Origin: Petrotoga mexicana DSM 14811 | GTDB taxonomy: Bacteria; Thermotogota; Thermotogae; Petrotogales; Petrotogaceae | Assembly: GCF_002895565.1 (NCBI RefSeq) | Contig: NZ_AZRN01000004.1 | Location: 1-64,000, forward strand | Reading direction: 5' to 3' | DNA: 64,000 bases | Notes under the pieces: generated by a model | Told to the model about the DNA's origin: nothing | What the model saw: the letters and a program-made list of their open reading frames with translations, nothing else | Database searches by the model: none | Shown here: piece by piece, positions 33,908-44,951 of the stretch | Layout of the letters: each line of letters starts with the position of its first letter | Position numbering within the stretch: the stretch's first letter is position 1 | Translations under genes and position numbers: made by a program

Positions 33908-36900
33908 TTACCCAACAGATTTTTCTTGTGTAGCTTCAGCTTCTTTTTCAGGTTGAACAACTTCGTAATTTTGTTCAGCGTACAACTTCAAACCCGTTCC
34001 TGCAGGGATAGGTTGGCCTACTATGACGTTTTCTTTTAATCCTTTCAACCTATCTACTTTACCTTCTATAGCTGCCTCTGTTAGTATTTGTACAGTTTGC
34101 TGGAATGAAGCAGCTGAAAGCCATCCTTCCCTTTCTAAAGAAGCCTTTGTGATTCTTAACAACCTACGTTCGAATTTTATCGTATCTTTAGGATTTATAA
34201 GATATTTTTTGGATGTACCTACTAAATGAGTTTTCCCATCTTCAGTTGTGATCTCTTTATATTCTTCGTAGACTTCAATCTCTTTAATGTTTGTTTCGAT
34301 AATTTGATTTAAAATTTCTTGGGTGATCTCTGTTCCTTGTTCAAAGATCTTATCTTCTTCCTCTTCTTCATCCTCGGCAGGAATTATAACCCTCTTTGCC
34401 AACTTTTTACCAACAACTAATTCTCTGTTTTCTGTTATATAGGAGTTTTCTTCCAATATTTCCTCGTTAATTTTCTGCACTTTACCATAACTTACCAAAT
34501 CTCCCGGCATGAAGTCTGTATCTCCACCGTCTATAATCTCTACTTTGTTGATCATCTGTCTAATTATTATTTCAAAGTGTTTATCATGAATGTCCACACC
34601 TTGTTCAGCGTATATTTTCTTTATTTCACTCAGCAAATAATTTGCCAAAGCGCTTACTCCTAATTCTTTGAGTATTTTTCTAGGTTTTATATTTCCCGTT
34701 GTTAACCTTTGACCCGGTAATACTTTATCTCCTTCTTCTACAACAGCTTTTGTTCTATAGTCAGCTTCATAACTTTCCAATTCACCATCTGAATTTTCTA
34801 TTATTATCTTTAATCTTCTTCCTCTTTTGTTTTCAGTATCTCGCTCGATAGCTCTTACTATACCTTTTATCTTCGAGAACTCCCCTTCAGGCCCTTTTGT
34901 CTTTTTTCTTGCTTCAAACAATTCTTCGGCTCTGGGTAGACCTTGGGTTATATCCGAAGTGGTAGCTATACCTCCCGTATGGAAGGTCCTCATGGTTAAT
35001 TGCGTTCCTGGTTCACCTATAGATTGTGCAGCAATTATCCCTACAGCTTCCCCTATGTTGACTAATTTGTAGTTCGAAAGGTCCATTCCATAACATTTTG
35101 CACAAAGACCATTTTCAGACTCACAAGTAAGAGGTGATCTAATGAAAATAGATGGTCTAACAGTAACCGTTTTTATTCCGTGTTTTTCGAGGACTTTGGA
35201 AACCTTTAAGTCTATTCTTTCTTGATATTTAAGCAAAGTCACAGTCTTTCCATCAATTTCAACTTTAAGATCTTCTCCGGAGTAAACATAATCTACTGCA
35301 TTATATTCTTTAACATTCAAAGTTTGTATCCCGTGTAAGAATGCTTCTTCTATGGCTTCTTCTGTGATTTCTTCACCTTTTTTGATTAATACCTTACCTT
35401 CTACTTGTACGTCTTCTAATGATTCTAAGTATGAATCTTTTGGCATATCTTCAATTTTTATCGTTTTTTCCTTCGATACAGGAATCTCTTTTACATAATT
35501 TGCCAAGAATTGTGCATCTTTTTCTTTTAAGATTATTCCTTTTTCATATTTTTTATCTGCTTCGGGATTATAAATTACTTCCTTTGTTTCCGGATCCAAA
35601 ACATCTTTAGCTAAAACTCTACCAAATAAGAAGTCTGATAGGTTTTCAATTTTTGAATCGTCAGCCCAAAGTTCTCTTGCCTCAATACCTTTATCTGTTC
35701 CACAATCATCTTCTGTGATTGTTATGCTTTGTGCAACATCTACGAGTCTTCTAGTTAAATAACCTGCTGTTGATGTTCTTAAAGCTGTATCAGCTGACCC
35801 TTTTCTCGAACCATGTGTTGAGGTGAAAAATTCTAATTCTGATAATCCATTCTTAAAGTTTGAAGTGATAGGAACTTCGATTATTTTACCCGATGGATCA
35901 GCCATTAATCCTCTCATACCGGCTAATTGTTTCAATTGATCTATATTACCTCTAGCTCCAGATTCGATCATCATCCAAATTGGATTGAATGTGTGTTTTC
36001 GATATGTATTCGCTGTTTCTACTGTAACTTTGGCGGTGGCGTTTTCCCAAATCTTAATGATTTCTTTGTATCTTTCATTATCCGTCAAATAACCTTCTTC
36101 ATAGAGTGATTCGATTTTGAGAACTTCTTCCTTAGATTCTTCTATTAATTCTTCCCTCTTTGGGGAAACTAATACATCACGTATAGAAATAGTTAACCCG
36201 GATAATGTTGAATAATGAAAACCAAAATCTTTAATACTATCTAAAAGATCCGCGGTTCTATCTATTCCATGTTTTTCAAAAGTGTTAAATATCAGCTCTT
36301 TTAGATTCTTTTTGTCCATCTTTTGTGCGTAATTTCTTAGGTCTTCAGGCACTTCTTTGTTAAAAATTATTTTTCCGATAGTCGTTTTAAGGATACTACC
36401 ATCTTTATATCTAAATGCAACTGGTTCATGAAGGGGTAAATTAGACTTTTTCCATATCAATTCCCCATCTTGAAGATATATATCTGAATCTACTATTTTT
36501 AAGTATTCGTAAGCGTATGTAGCTTCTAAATCTTCAGAGAATATGTGTCTTACATATCCATTCTCTCCCAATTCAGAAACTTTGGTAGGTACCTTTAGAT
36601 TTTCGAACTTCTCATCTTCATGCATGGTTAAATAATATGCACCAGCAATTATATCTTTTCCTGGCATAGACAATGGTTTGCCGTTCGCAGGCGAGATAAT
36701 ATTATATCTTGATAACATTAGAAATTTTGACTCTGCTTGGGCTATATTGGAAAGGGGAATATGTATCGCCATTTGATCACCGTCAAAATCAGCATTAAAC
36801 GGCGGACAAACTAACGGATGCAACCTTATTGCGTTTCCTTCTATTAGTTTTGGAATGAAAGCTTGAATAGATACCCTGTGCAGAGTAGGTGCCCTATTTA

Positions 36901-38839
36901 AGAGAACAGGATGCCCTTTTATAACCTCTTCCAAAACTTCCCAAGCCTCAGGCATTTCCTTTTCTATTATAGTTTTTTTGAATTTTCTGGCGCTTTTACT
37001 TGCCACGTTTGAATCTCTTAACAGCTCTGCAAGAACGAAAGGTTTAAATAGTTCTAAGGCCATTTTTTTTGGTAATCCACATTCATGAATCTTAAGATCA
37101 GGTCCAACAGCGATTACAGCTCTACCAGAGTAATCAACCCTTTTACCCAAAAGATTTCTTCTAAATCTTCCTTTTTTACCTTTCAACAAATCTGTGAGTG
37201 ATCTTAATGGTCTTCTATTTCTATCGGTCATTGGTTTACCAACACGACCATTGTAGAAAAGTGAATCTACAGCTTGTTGAAGTATCCTTTTTTCGTTTCT
37301 TACGATAATTTCCGGTGCTTCCATTTCTAACAACTTTCTTAAACGGTTGTTTCTATTTATTACCTTTCTATATAAGTCGTTTAAATCTGTTGCGGCAAAC
37401 CTTCCACCCTCAATTTGTATCAAAGGTCTCAGATCGGGTGGTATAACGGGTATGATATTTGAAATTAGCCATTCAGGTTGATTACCAGATTTGATAAAAT
37501 CCTTAACTAGTTTCAGTCTTCTTAATATTTTTACACTCTTTTGACTTTTTCTATCCAATTTTTCTAATTCGGATTCTAATCGTGCTTTTAATACTTCAAG
37601 ATCAATCCTTTTCAACAGTTTTTGAATGGCTTCAGCACCATAACCATTTTCGAATTTTTCATATCTATTTATTTGAAATATCTTTTCTGTCCCGTCTTCT
37701 TCCTTTGCAACTAAATCTTTTACCCCAAATTCTTGAAGCTCGTTTAATACATCTTGGGTAATCTTTGTACCTTTTTCAAATTTCTTTTCAGGAAACTCAA
37801 TTTCCGATACCAATTCTTTGTCAATTACGCTTTCTCTTTCTTCTTTAATCTTTGAGTTTAGTATCTTCATTACTTCTTCATAGGCTCTTGCTTCATCTTC
37901 CAGTAAGATATCTCCTATTTTTTTCCCTATTCTCTTTGCAAATCTTTTATCTATGTCTGTGATAACCACAATTGGTGTATCCCGCTCAATATCTCTTTCG
38001 ACTTCTATGGAACCAGGATAATATTCTAAGAATAAAGAATATTCCTGCTGAGTAAGATAATCTTCTTCGAACAAAAATCTATCTGCTAAAGGCGTTCCTT
38101 TCTCAACTTCTTGTCCATTCTCCACCATTATTGATGAACCTTCAAAGACAGGATATTTTCTTTCAACTCCCGTATCATCTCTGATTATTATCCAGTTCAA
38201 TTCTCTTTCGGTTTGTGTTAATTCAGATTTTATTTCTACCTTCCCACTTATATCGGCTATGGGCATACCTTTAACTGATACTATTTTTACTGCTGGTTCT
38301 ACCCTTAAATCTAAATATTCAGCGTATATTTCATACTCTCTTTGATACAATATTTCCCCAGGTAAATATCCCAAATTTTCATTTTCAGGGCCGGGAAGGG
38401 TTAAATAAGCTCTTTCAATAACTCTTTTTGACCCATAGTAAATGATATTTTCTAAATCTTTCACACCAATGTTTAGTAAGATAGAAAGAATAGATGGAGA
38501 AGACTTTAAATACCAAATGTGAGAAATAGGTGTGGCCAATTCTATATGACCTATCTTTCTTCTCCGAGCTTCTTTGGATTCAACCTTTACGCCACATCTT
38601 TCACATACTGTTCCTTCATACTTTTTCCCCTTATACTTGCCACAAGCACATTCATAATCTTTTACAGGACCAAATATTTTTTCGCAGAATAAACCGTCTT
38701 TTTCAGGTTTCCCTGTTCTGTGATTTAAAGTTTCGGGTTTTTTAACTTCACCATTCGATGCTTCCAATATACTTTGGGGAGAAGCTATACCTATTTTTAT
38801 TTTAGCAATCTTTCTTTGAAAGGAAGAAACATTTGCCAA
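33908..38839 (-). CDS. rpoC: RNA polymerase beta' subunit RpoC
   Basis: The catalytic Mg site [12 protein letters not shown], the zinc finger [20 protein letters not shown] near 60, the bridge/trigger region and the second Zn site (DDCG ... [11 protein letters not shown]) are intact. The 1643 residues exceed the ~1200-1400 of most bacteria: about 150-430 holds an extra, acidic SBHM-like insert, as in Thermotoga beta', and the stretch with [17 protein letters not shown] is a further insert. Start is TTG 38839 behind AAGGAGGG, where the Shine-Dalgarno forms a CCCTC-AAG-GAGGG hairpin. Confidence 0.98.
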   Translation of the reverse strand: MANVSSFQRKIAKIKIGIASPQSILEASNGEVKKPETLNHRTGKPEKDGLFCEKIFGPVKDYECACGKYKGKKYEGTVCERCGVKVESKEARRRKIGHIELATPISHIWYLKSSPSILSILLNIGVKDLENIIYYGSKRVIERAYLTLPGPENENLGYLPGEILYQREYEIYAEYLDLRVEPAVKIVSVKGMPIADISGKVEIKSELTQTERELNWIIIRDDTGVERKYPVFEGSSIMVENGQEVEKGTPLADRFLFEEDYLTQQEYSLFLEYYPGSIEVERDIERDTPIVVITDIDKRFAKRIGKKIGDILLEDEARAYEEVMKILNSKIKEERESVIDKELVSEIEFPEKKFEKGTKITQDVLNELQEFGVKDLVAKEEDGTEKIFQINRYEKFENGYGAEAIQKLLKRIDLEVLKARLESELEKLDRKSQKSVKILRRLKLVKDFIKSGNQPEWLISNIIPVIPPDLRPLIQIEGGRFAATDLNDLYRKVINRNNRLRKLLEMEAPEIIVRNEKRILQQAVDSLFYNGRVGKPMTDRNRRPLRSLTDLLKGKKGRFRRNLLGKRVDYSGRAVIAVGPDLKIHECGLPKKMALELFKPFVLAELLRDSNVASKSARKFKKTIIEKEMPEAWEVLEEVIKGHPVLLNRAPTLHRVSIQAFIPKLIEGNAIRLHPLVCPPFNADFDGDQMAIHIPLSNIAQAESKFLMLSRYNIISPANGKPLSMPGKDIIAGAYYLTMHEDEKFENLKVPTKVSELGENGYVRHIFSEDLEATYAYEYLKIVDSDIYLQDGELIWKKSNLPLHEPVAFRYKDGSILKTTIGKIIFNKEVPEDLRNYAQKMDKKNLKELIFNTFEKHGIDRTADLLDSIKDFGFHYSTLSGLTISIRDVLVSPKREELIEESKEEVLKIESLYEEGYLTDNERYKEIIKIWENATAKVTVETANTYRKHTFNPIWMMIESGARGNIDQLKQLAGMRGLMADPSGKIIEVPITSNFKNGLSELEFFTSTHGSRKGSADTALRTSTAGYLTRRLVDVAQSITITEDDCGTDKGIEARELWADDSKIENLSDFLFGRVLAKDVLDPETKEVIYNPEADKKYEKGIILKEKDAQFLANYVKEIPVSKEKTIKIEDMPKDSYLESLEDVQVEGKVLIKKGEEITEEAIEEAFLHGIQTLNVKEYNAVDYVYSGEDLKVEIDGKTVTLLKYQERIDLKVSKVLEKHGIKTVTVRPSIFIRSPLTCESENGLCAKCYGMDLSNYKLVNIGEAVGIIAAQSIGEPGTQLTMRTFHTGGIATTSDITQGLPRAEELFEARKKTKGPEGEFSKIKGIVRAIERDTENKRGRRLKIIIENSDGELESYEADYRTKAVVEEGDKVLPGQRLTTGNIKPRKILKELGVSALANYLLSEIKKIYAEQGVDIHDKHFEIIIRQMINKVEIIDGGDTDFMPGDLVSYGKVQKINEEILEENSYITENRELVVGKKLAKRVIIPAEDEEEEEDKIFEQGTEITQEILNQIIETNIKEIEVYEEYKEITTEDGKTHLVGTSKKYLINPKDTIKFERRLLRITKASLEREGWLSAASFQQTVQILTEAAIEGKVDRLKGLKENVIVGQPIPAGTGLKLYAEQNYEVVQPEKEAEATQEKSVG

Positions 38840-38912
38840 TTGAAATCCCTCCTTGAGGGTAAATTTTTATTTTACTCTCCGTCAACGTTGAAACTTAGAT
38901 TCATTTTATTAA

Positions 38913-41900
38913 TTAGAGTCTATCGACGTCTAATTCGTTTCCATCTTCATCGTAAAGCTTTATATCTAACATTAGTCCTTGTAATTCTTTTGTTAAAACT
39001 TTAAAACTTTCAGGAATCCCTGGTTCGGGAAGATTTTCCCCTTTTAATATCGCTTTGTAAACTTCATTTCTACCTTTAATATCATCGGATTTATAGGTTA
39101 ACATTTCGTTGAGGGTATGAGCAGCTCCATGAGCCTCAAGAGCCCATACCTCCATTTCTCCAAATCTTTGTCCACCAAAATGAGCTTTACCACCTAATGG
39201 TTGTTGATGAATTAAAGAGTATGGACCGGTTGATCTTGCATGGATTTTATCTTTTGCTATATGGGATAATTTCAACATATACATGGAACCTACCGAGACT
39301 GGAAAATCGAAAGGCTCACCTGTTCGACCATCTCTAAGAACAATTTTCCCGTTAGGATGATCAGTATCATCGCCTAAATATAAATCGTGTTCTTTTCTTA
39401 CTTTAGATAACTCATCCATGATTTCAGATTCAGTTGCTCCATCAAAAATTGGTGTAGCATAATAGTCGTTTGTTAACATCGAAAGCCATCCTAAGTGAAG
39501 TTCCAAAACTTGTCCAATATTCATCCTTGAAGGAACTCCTAAAGGTGAAAGTAACATTTGTAAAGGTGTTCCATCTGGTAGAAATGGCATGTCTTCTTTA
39601 TTCAAAATGGTCGAAATTACTCCTTTGTTCCCATGTCTACCTGCTAATTTATCTCCAACTTGTAGTGTCTTTTTTGTTGCTACGAAAACTTTGACGTATT
39701 TATTTACACCAATTTCCAAAGAAGGAATATCCTTACGATCGAAAATTTGAACGTCTATGACCCTTCCTTCTATTCCGTGAGGAACCGTTAAAGATGTATC
39801 TTTAATGTCTCTACCCTTATCCCCAAACACCGATTTAATGAGCTTTTCTTCGGGAGTGGTATCTGATTCCCCTCTCGGAGTTACTTTTCCTACTAGGATA
39901 TCTCCAGAAGATACGTAAGAACCAATTTTAACTATTCCCTCTTCATCCAAATTTCTTAAAAGTTCTTTTTTAACATTTGGAATATCTGAAGTTATTTCTT
40001 CTGGACCTAACTGAGTATCCATAGCTTTTGTTTCAAAAACTTCTATATGTATCGATGTAAAAGTATCATTTTCTAACAATTCTTGACTAACTACCATGGC
40101 GTCTTCAAAATTGTATCCTTCCCATGGAAGAAATCCAATGAAAACATTACGCCCAAGAGCCAACTCTCCCATGTCCATGGATGGACCATCCGCTATGGGT
40201 TCCCCTTTTTCTACAATATCTCCAACGTTAACAATAGGAACCTGGTTTATACACATATCTTGATTAGATCTAACATATTTTAATAAAGTGTATTCATCTT
40301 TTAAGGGTTCACCATTGGCATCTTTTAGGATATTATTCTCTTCATCCAATCTAATAATTACAATCTTTCTTCCATCTACATAATCAACCATACCTTTATG
40401 ATTTGCCATAATCAAATAACCCGAGTCTCTTGCCGCTAGCCATTCTACTCCTGTACCTACATAAGGAGCTTGAGGCCTAAGAAGAGGAACGGCCTGCCTT
40501 TGCATATTTGACCCCATTAAAGCTCTGTTTGCATCATCATGCTCTAAAAATGGAATAAGAGCAGCTGATACAGAGGCTATCTGTTTTGGCGTGACCGATA
40601 TATATTCAATCTCATCTTTGTGAAATAAACTCACCTTTCCTAAATATCTAGCTTCGACATACTCTTCTATGAAAGAACCATCTTCCCCAATTTCTGCGGA
40701 AGCAGGGGCAATTTTATAAAGTTCTTCTTCATCGGCAGTCAAATATACTATATTGTTTAAATCAACTTTTGCATGTTTTACTTTATAATAAGGAGTTTTC
40801 AAAAAGCCAAATTCATCAACTTTAGCTAGAATTGCCATAGAAGTAATTAATCCAATATTCGCGCCTTCAGGAGTCTCTATGGGGCACATCCTTCCATAAT
40901 GAGAATGGTGAACGTCCCTGACCTCAAATTTCGCATGTTCTCTTTTCAAACCTCCAGGACCTATTGCCGATAACCTTCTCTTATGGGTTAGCTCAGCTAA
41001 AGGATTAACTTGATCTAAGAATTGTGATAATTGACTAGATGCAAAAAATTGATGAAAAGCAGTCATTATTGCCCTTGAATTTATCAGGGTTTGAGGACTT
41101 ATTTTGTTAATCGATTGAACGCCTGCAACTTTTTCTGGAGCATGCTGAATCATTTTAGAAAAAGCTCTTTCAAATTCAATTTGCATAAGTTCTCCAACCG
41201 ATCTCACTCTCTTGTTGCCCAGATGGTCTCTTGTATCAAGCCCTTCAATATTTTCTTTAACATTCAGTAAATACCTTGCGGATAAGATGATGTCTAACTT
41301 ATCAACCGCAAAGGTTTTAACTGGATATTTTATTTTATCTTCCATATCTTCAGAAATGTCCTTTTTTTCAACCTCTCGTAGATAATCAATATAAGCCTTT
41401 CTCAATTTCACCTGAATTTTCTGTCTTCCAATCTGAGAAAAATCGAATTTTTCAGGATTGAAGTACATATCTTCTATTTCATCTTTAGCCTTTTGAGCTC
41501 TAGGAATTTCTGTAGGTTTTAATTTTGAAAAAATTTCTTTGTAAGCTTCCATAGAAGTTAAACTTTCTTCTTTTTCGTATCTTTTTTTCATCTTCTCCAA
41601 CGTTATTTCTGCGACTAAATGTGCCACTGTTACAGTTTTAATTTCATATTTTTTCAACAATTCCAATACTTCATGAAGCTTCATGCCGTATATTGTTCTT
41701 CTTGGGGGATCCATATTATCTAATTCTTTAAACGATAAATCCGACAATACAGTACAATTACTATAATTTGACAGTTCAACTTCATCTTCTAAATCAATTT
41801 CTTTTGGAAATAATCGTAATATATCCAAATCATTTTCGTATCCCAATGCCCTTAAAAAAAGAAAAAAATTGAATTTTCTTTTTCTGTCTATTCTAACTTG

Positions 41901-42476
41901 AAGAACCTCTTTACCTGGATTAGGATTGTAAAGTATCTCCAACCAAGCACCTTTTATCGGTAAAAAGTGTGCTATAAACATTTCTTTAGAAGTATCTGTC
42001 TCTTCTTCTTTTATGAAATACACTCCAGGAGATCTAACGAGTTGGTTAACTATTACCCTTTCTGCCCCATTGACAATAAATATACCTCTATCAGTCATAT
42101 AAGGTATGTTACACAAAAATATGTCATCTTTTTCGATCATTTCACCTGTTGCTGAATCCGTTATTCTAACTTTTAAATAAGCTTTACCTGCGTACGTTAA
42201 GCCTTTGTCTCTACATTCACTCTCGCTAAAAGAAGGGTCTTCAAACTTTATATCTACAAAATCAATCAAAAACTCTTTGTTTTTCTTGCCACTTGTTTTA
42301 ACAGGTATCTTTATGGGCATATATCTTTTTATGCTTTCCATAACCTTGTTATTTAAAAAATCCCTAAAAGAATCTTTTTGAATTTTCACTAAATCCTCAT
42401 ATATTTCAAATTTTTCTGGAACTTTCCCAAAAAACTTTCTTTCTCTTTTCCCCATTTCTCGCGTGACCGTATTCAT
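38913..42476 (-). CDS. rpoB: RNA polymerase beta subunit RpoB
   Basis: Forms the core enzyme with beta'. The 1187-residue form has FLDQVNPLAELTHKRRLSAI (rifampicin region), GPGGLKREHAKFEVRDVHHS, EGYNFEDAMVVSQ and C-terminal GGKAHFGGQRFGEMEVWALE with AHGAAHTLNEMLT. ATG 42476 is preferred over GTG 42485 because GAGGTGG lies at the right distance. rpoC follows after 73 nt. A hairpin with U tract separates it from rplL. Confidence 0.98.
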   Translation of the reverse strand: MNTVTREMGKRERKFFGKVPEKFEIYEDLVKIQKDSFRDFLNNKVMESIKRYMPIKIPVKTSGKKNKEFLIDFVDIKFEDPSFSESECRDKGLTYAGKAYLKVRITDSATGEMIEKDDIFLCNIPYMTDRGIFIVNGAERVIVNQLVRSPGVYFIKEEETDTSKEMFIAHFLPIKGAWLEILYNPNPGKEVLQVRIDRKRKFNFFLFLRALGYENDLDILRLFPKEIDLEDEVELSNYSNCTVLSDLSFKELDNMDPPRRTIYGMKLHEVLELLKKYEIKTVTVAHLVAEITLEKMKKRYEKEESLTSMEAYKEIFSKLKPTEIPRAQKAKDEIEDMYFNPEKFDFSQIGRQKIQVKLRKAYIDYLREVEKKDISEDMEDKIKYPVKTFAVDKLDIILSARYLLNVKENIEGLDTRDHLGNKRVRSVGELMQIEFERAFSKMIQHAPEKVAGVQSINKISPQTLINSRAIMTAFHQFFASSQLSQFLDQVNPLAELTHKRRLSAIGPGGLKREHAKFEVRDVHHSHYGRMCPIETPEGANIGLITSMAILAKVDEFGFLKTPYYKVKHAKVDLNNIVYLTADEEELYKIAPASAEIGEDGSFIEEYVEARYLGKVSLFHKDEIEYISVTPKQIASVSAALIPFLEHDDANRALMGSNMQRQAVPLLRPQAPYVGTGVEWLAARDSGYLIMANHKGMVDYVDGRKIVIIRLDEENNILKDANGEPLKDEYTLLKYVRSNQDMCINQVPIVNVGDIVEKGEPIADGPSMDMGELALGRNVFIGFLPWEGYNFEDAMVVSQELLENDTFTSIHIEVFETKAMDTQLGPEEITSDIPNVKKELLRNLDEEGIVKIGSYVSSGDILVGKVTPRGESDTTPEEKLIKSVFGDKGRDIKDTSLTVPHGIEGRVIDVQIFDRKDIPSLEIGVNKYVKVFVATKKTLQVGDKLAGRHGNKGVISTILNKEDMPFLPDGTPLQMLLSPLGVPSRMNIGQVLELHLGWLSMLTNDYYATPIFDGATESEIMDELSKVRKEHDLYLGDDTDHPNGKIVLRDGRTGEPFDFPVSVGSMYMLKLSHIAKDKIHARSTGPYSLIHQQPLGGKAHFGGQRFGEMEVWALEAHGAAHTLNEMLTYKSDDIKGRNEVYKAILKGENLPEPGIPESFKVLTKELQGLMLDIKLYDEDGNELDVDRL

Positions 42477-42523
42477 AGGAACCACCTCGGCATTTAGTCA
42501 AAATAATATTGGTTAAAAACAAG

Positions 42524-42558
42524 TAAAAAATCGCATTAGACAAAATGTCCAATGCGAG
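42524..42558 (-). terminator. Hairpin attenuator between rplL and rpoB
   Basis: Minus strand: TCGCATT-GGACA, TTT, TGTC-TAATGCGA stem (42557-42531) followed by ATTTTTTA. The form is that of a terminator inside the operon; a partial terminator at the same place lowers rpoBC relative to rplJL in E. coli, and the same role is inferred here. Confidence 0.65.
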
Positions 42559-42625
42559 TTCAATTATAACTTTTTTGCATGAAGAAAAGGTTAAAAAAAG
42601 GCTTCAACTTAATTTCAAATTCGAC

Positions 42626-43012
42626 TTATTTTAATTCTACTTCGGCTCCTGCTTCTTCAAGCTTTTTCTTAATTTCTTCGGCTTCTTCCTTTGGAACAGC
42701 TTCTTTTATAACTGCGTCTGGAGTTCCGGCTTTTTCTACGAGATCTTTAGCTTCTTTTAATCCTAAATTTGTGATTTCTCTTACTACTTTTATTACACCG
42801 ATCTTTTTGTCTCCAAAACTTTTTAAGACAACATCAAAATCCGTTTTTTCCTCTTCTTGCTGTGCTGGTGAAGCGCCTGCTGCGCCTGGTACTGCCGCCA
42901 TTACGGGAGCTGCTGCAGAAACTCCAAATTCATCCTCGAGCGCTTTTACTAATTCAGCCAGTTCTCCCACGGTCATATTTTTAATTTCGTTGATAAGTTC
43001 CTCTTTTGTCAT
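42626..43012 (-). CDS. rplL: Ribosomal protein L7/L12
   Basis: Stalk protein that recruits translation factors. 128 residues: N-terminal dimerisation helix [20 protein letters not shown], Ala/Gly/Pro hinge (about 35-50) and the globular C domain [20 protein letters not shown] with [20 protein letters not shown]. It is preceded by GGAGGTGT and lies 18 nt after rplJ. Confidence 0.98.
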   Translation of the reverse strand: MTKEELINEIKNMTVGELAELVKALEDEFGVSAAAPVMAAVPGAAGASPAQQEEEKTDFDVVLKSFGDKKIGVIKVVREITNLGLKEAKDLVEKAGTPDAVIKEAVPKEEAEEIKKKLEEAGAEVELK

Positions 43013-43030
43013 TTTCCTACACCTCCAAAC

Positions 43031-43567
43031 TTATTTTTTCTCCTTAATAGCGTTAAACACATACACTAGTTTTCTTAAATTATCAGTTAAAGCGTTTACC
43101 AAACCAGAAATAGGATTATTAAGAGACCTAACAATAGTAGCGTAAAGTTCCTGTTTTGACGGTAGTTTGGCATACTCTTCTGCTTGGACTGCATCAAAAA
43201 TCTTTCCTTCCAAAATTCCACCTTTAATAAAAGGTTTATTACTATGAGAATCGGAAAATTTCTTTACTACTTTTAACACTTCAATGGGATCTGCTTCTTC
43301 AGCGTGTATAACTCCTGTACTACCTTCAAAAAATTTTTCAAAGTCCTCTAATTCCTTACCAGCTAATTTGACAGCTGTTTTTAACAAAGAAGTTCGATAG
43401 ACGGTGTAAACTACGTCCTTTCCAAAGTTTTTATACAGTTCTATTCTGAAGTCGCTAGTTTCTGCCACTGACATCCCAGTAAAATCAATAAATAAAATAA
43501 TAGGGGAAGACTCCAAGGAACCAATAAAGTTGTCTATTAAAGACTTTTTGCGTTCTTTAGTTAACAA
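43031..43567 (-). CDS. rplJ: Ribosomal protein L10
   Basis: L10 anchors L7/L12 dimers on the ribosome. TKERKKSLIDNFIGSLESSP, ILFIDFTGMSVAETSDFRIEL and the C-terminal helix VNALTDNLRKLVYVFNAIKE fit. TTG 43567 is chosen since AAGGAGGTG sits 8 nt before it; the frame is open to GTG 43576 only. In other bacteria the L10-L12 complex binds the mRNA leader and represses its own operon; a matching leader is present upstream. Confidence 0.95.
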   Translation of the reverse strand: MLTKERKKSLIDNFIGSLESSPIILFIDFTGMSVAETSDFRIELYKNFGKDVVYTVYRTSLLKTAVKLAGKELEDFEKFFEGSTGVIHAEEADPIEVLKVVKKFSDSHSNKPFIKGGILEGKIFDAVQAEEYAKLPSKQELYATIVRSLNNPISGLVNALTDNLRKLVYVFNAIKEKK

Positions 43568-43582
43568 AAAAAACACCTCCTT

Positions 43583-43715
43583 AAATAAAAAAGCCGCAAC
43601 AGGCAGCGGCTACAAGGAACAATAATTATTCCTTTATCCGCGTACCTCGGTAGGCGAGTTTTCGCCTCTTTAACCTATTAAAGACCTACTTTCTTTGGCA
43701 CGCAATATATTGTTA
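43583..43715 (-). promoter_or_regulatory. L10 ribosomal-protein leader with terminator-like hairpin
   Basis: In the 176-nt gap between rplA and rplJ the minus-strand RNA has the AGGTCTTTAATAGG stretch, a GAGGCGAAAACTCGCCTACC stem and, just before the rplJ Shine-Dalgarno, GCCGC-TGCCTGTT-GCGGC followed by T6 (43610-43587). This matches the L10 leader architecture, where L10(L12)4 binding favours termination. Confidence 0.75.
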
Positions 43716-43743
43716 CTTTTTAATTAAATTAAAATCCTTTAAG

Positions 43744-44454
43744 TTAGGCAACTGTTGCTAAAGATAATGAGTTTAAATCGATATTGATACCTGGTCCCAT
43801 CGTTGCAGCTATCACAGCTTTTCTAATAAATTTTCCCTTAGAATTTTCTGGTTTCATCTTCATTAACTGCTCAAAAGCGGAAATTAAGTTTTCTTTTAAA
43901 TCATCTTTGTCGAAAGAAACCTTACCGATAGGAACATGTATGTTTCCCGTTCTGTCATTTCTAACTTCCACTTTACCAGCTTTAAATTCTTTAACAGCTT
44001 GAGCTACGTCATCGGTTACCGTTCCCGCTTTTGGAGAAGGCATAAGACCTCTTGGACCTAATACTTTACCAAGCCTTCCTATCTTCCTCATTATGTCGGG
44101 AGTAGCTATTGCTACATCAAAATCAGTCCAACCTTCGTTGTTTATTCTCTCTATTAAATCATCCGAACCAACAAAATCAGCCCCTGCTTGCTTAGCCTGC
44201 TCAGCTTTTTCTCCCTCTGCAAAAACTAAAACTCTCACATTTTTACCCGTTCCTTTTGGTAATGAAATTGTACCTCTAACGTTTTGATCTCCCTTTTTAG
44301 GATCTATTCCCAAAAGCACATGAAGCTCTACAGTACCATCGAATTTTGTGTAAGAAGTCTTTTTTACTAAATCCAAGGCTTCATCGATATCATAATTTTT
44401 TTGTTTATCAACAAGTTTTATCGCTTCTTTATACTTTTTTCCATGTTTTGGCAT
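43744..44454 (-). CDS. rplA: Ribosomal protein L1
   Basis: L1 forms the mobile stalk near the E site. 236 residues with [60 protein letters not shown] and [16 protein letters not shown], all family hallmarks. It follows rplK by 17 nt. L1 also represses the rplKA mRNA in many bacteria. Confidence 0.98.
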   Translation of the reverse strand: MPKHGKKYKEAIKLVDKQKNYDIDEALDLVKKTSYTKFDGTVELHVLLGIDPKKGDQNVRGTISLPKGTGKNVRVLVFAEGEKAEQAKQAGADFVGSDDLIERINNEGWTDFDVAIATPDIMRKIGRLGKVLGPRGLMPSPKAGTVTDDVAQAVKEFKAGKVEVRNDRTGNIHVPIGKVSFDKDDLKENLISAFEQLMKMKPENSKGKFIRKAVIAATMGPGINIDLNSLSLATVA

Positions 44455-44471
44455 AAACTTCTCCTCCCTTC

Positions 44472-44897
44472 TTAATCTTCAATTTCTATTCCCATGCTTC
44501 TTGCTGTACCAGCAATAATCTTCGTTGCTGCATCCAAATCCATAGCGTTAAGATCTTGCATCTTGGTTTCAGCAATCTCACGAAGTTGTTTCCTCTTTAT
44601 CTTGCCGACAACTTCCTTGCCTGGTTCCTTAGCGCCAGATTTAAGGCCAACAGCCTTTTTTATCAAAAAAGAAGCGGGAGGAGTTTTTACTATAAACGTG
44701 AAGGACCTATCTTCAAAAACAGATATTTCTACTGGCAACAATGTCCCTGCTTGATCTGCAGTTGCTGCATTGAACTTCTTACAAAATTCCATCAAATTTA
44801 CTCCATATTGTCCCAGTGCTGGCCCTACAGGTGGAGCAGGTGTCGCTTTTCCAGCTTCCAATTGCAATTTTACAACCCTCAAAAGTTTTTTTGCCAT
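44472..44897 (-). CDS. rplK: Ribosomal protein L11
   Basis: Binds the GTPase-associated centre of 23S rRNA. 141 residues: [55 protein letters not shown] and the C-terminal [13 protein letters not shown]. Start ATG behind AAGGAGGTT. 54 nt after nusG. Confidence 0.98.
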   Translation of the reverse strand: MAKKLLRVVKLQLEAGKATPAPPVGPALGQYGVNLMEFCKKFNAATADQAGTLLPVEISVFEDRSFTFIVKTPPASFLIKKAVGLKSGAKEPGKEVVGKIKRKQLREIAETKMQDLNAMDLDAATKIIAGTARSMGIEIED

Positions 44898-44951
44898 ACA
44901 CTTGTAACCTCCTTGTGGTAAATTGGGAAAATCCCTCCCACATTTTATTTA

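Noticed and set aside
42579..43145. 188-codon plus-strand open frame, Ser/Ala rich, over rplL and rplJ
   Set aside because: It is the complement of the Ala/Lys/Glu-rich L7/L12 gene; low-complexity composition explains the long open frame.
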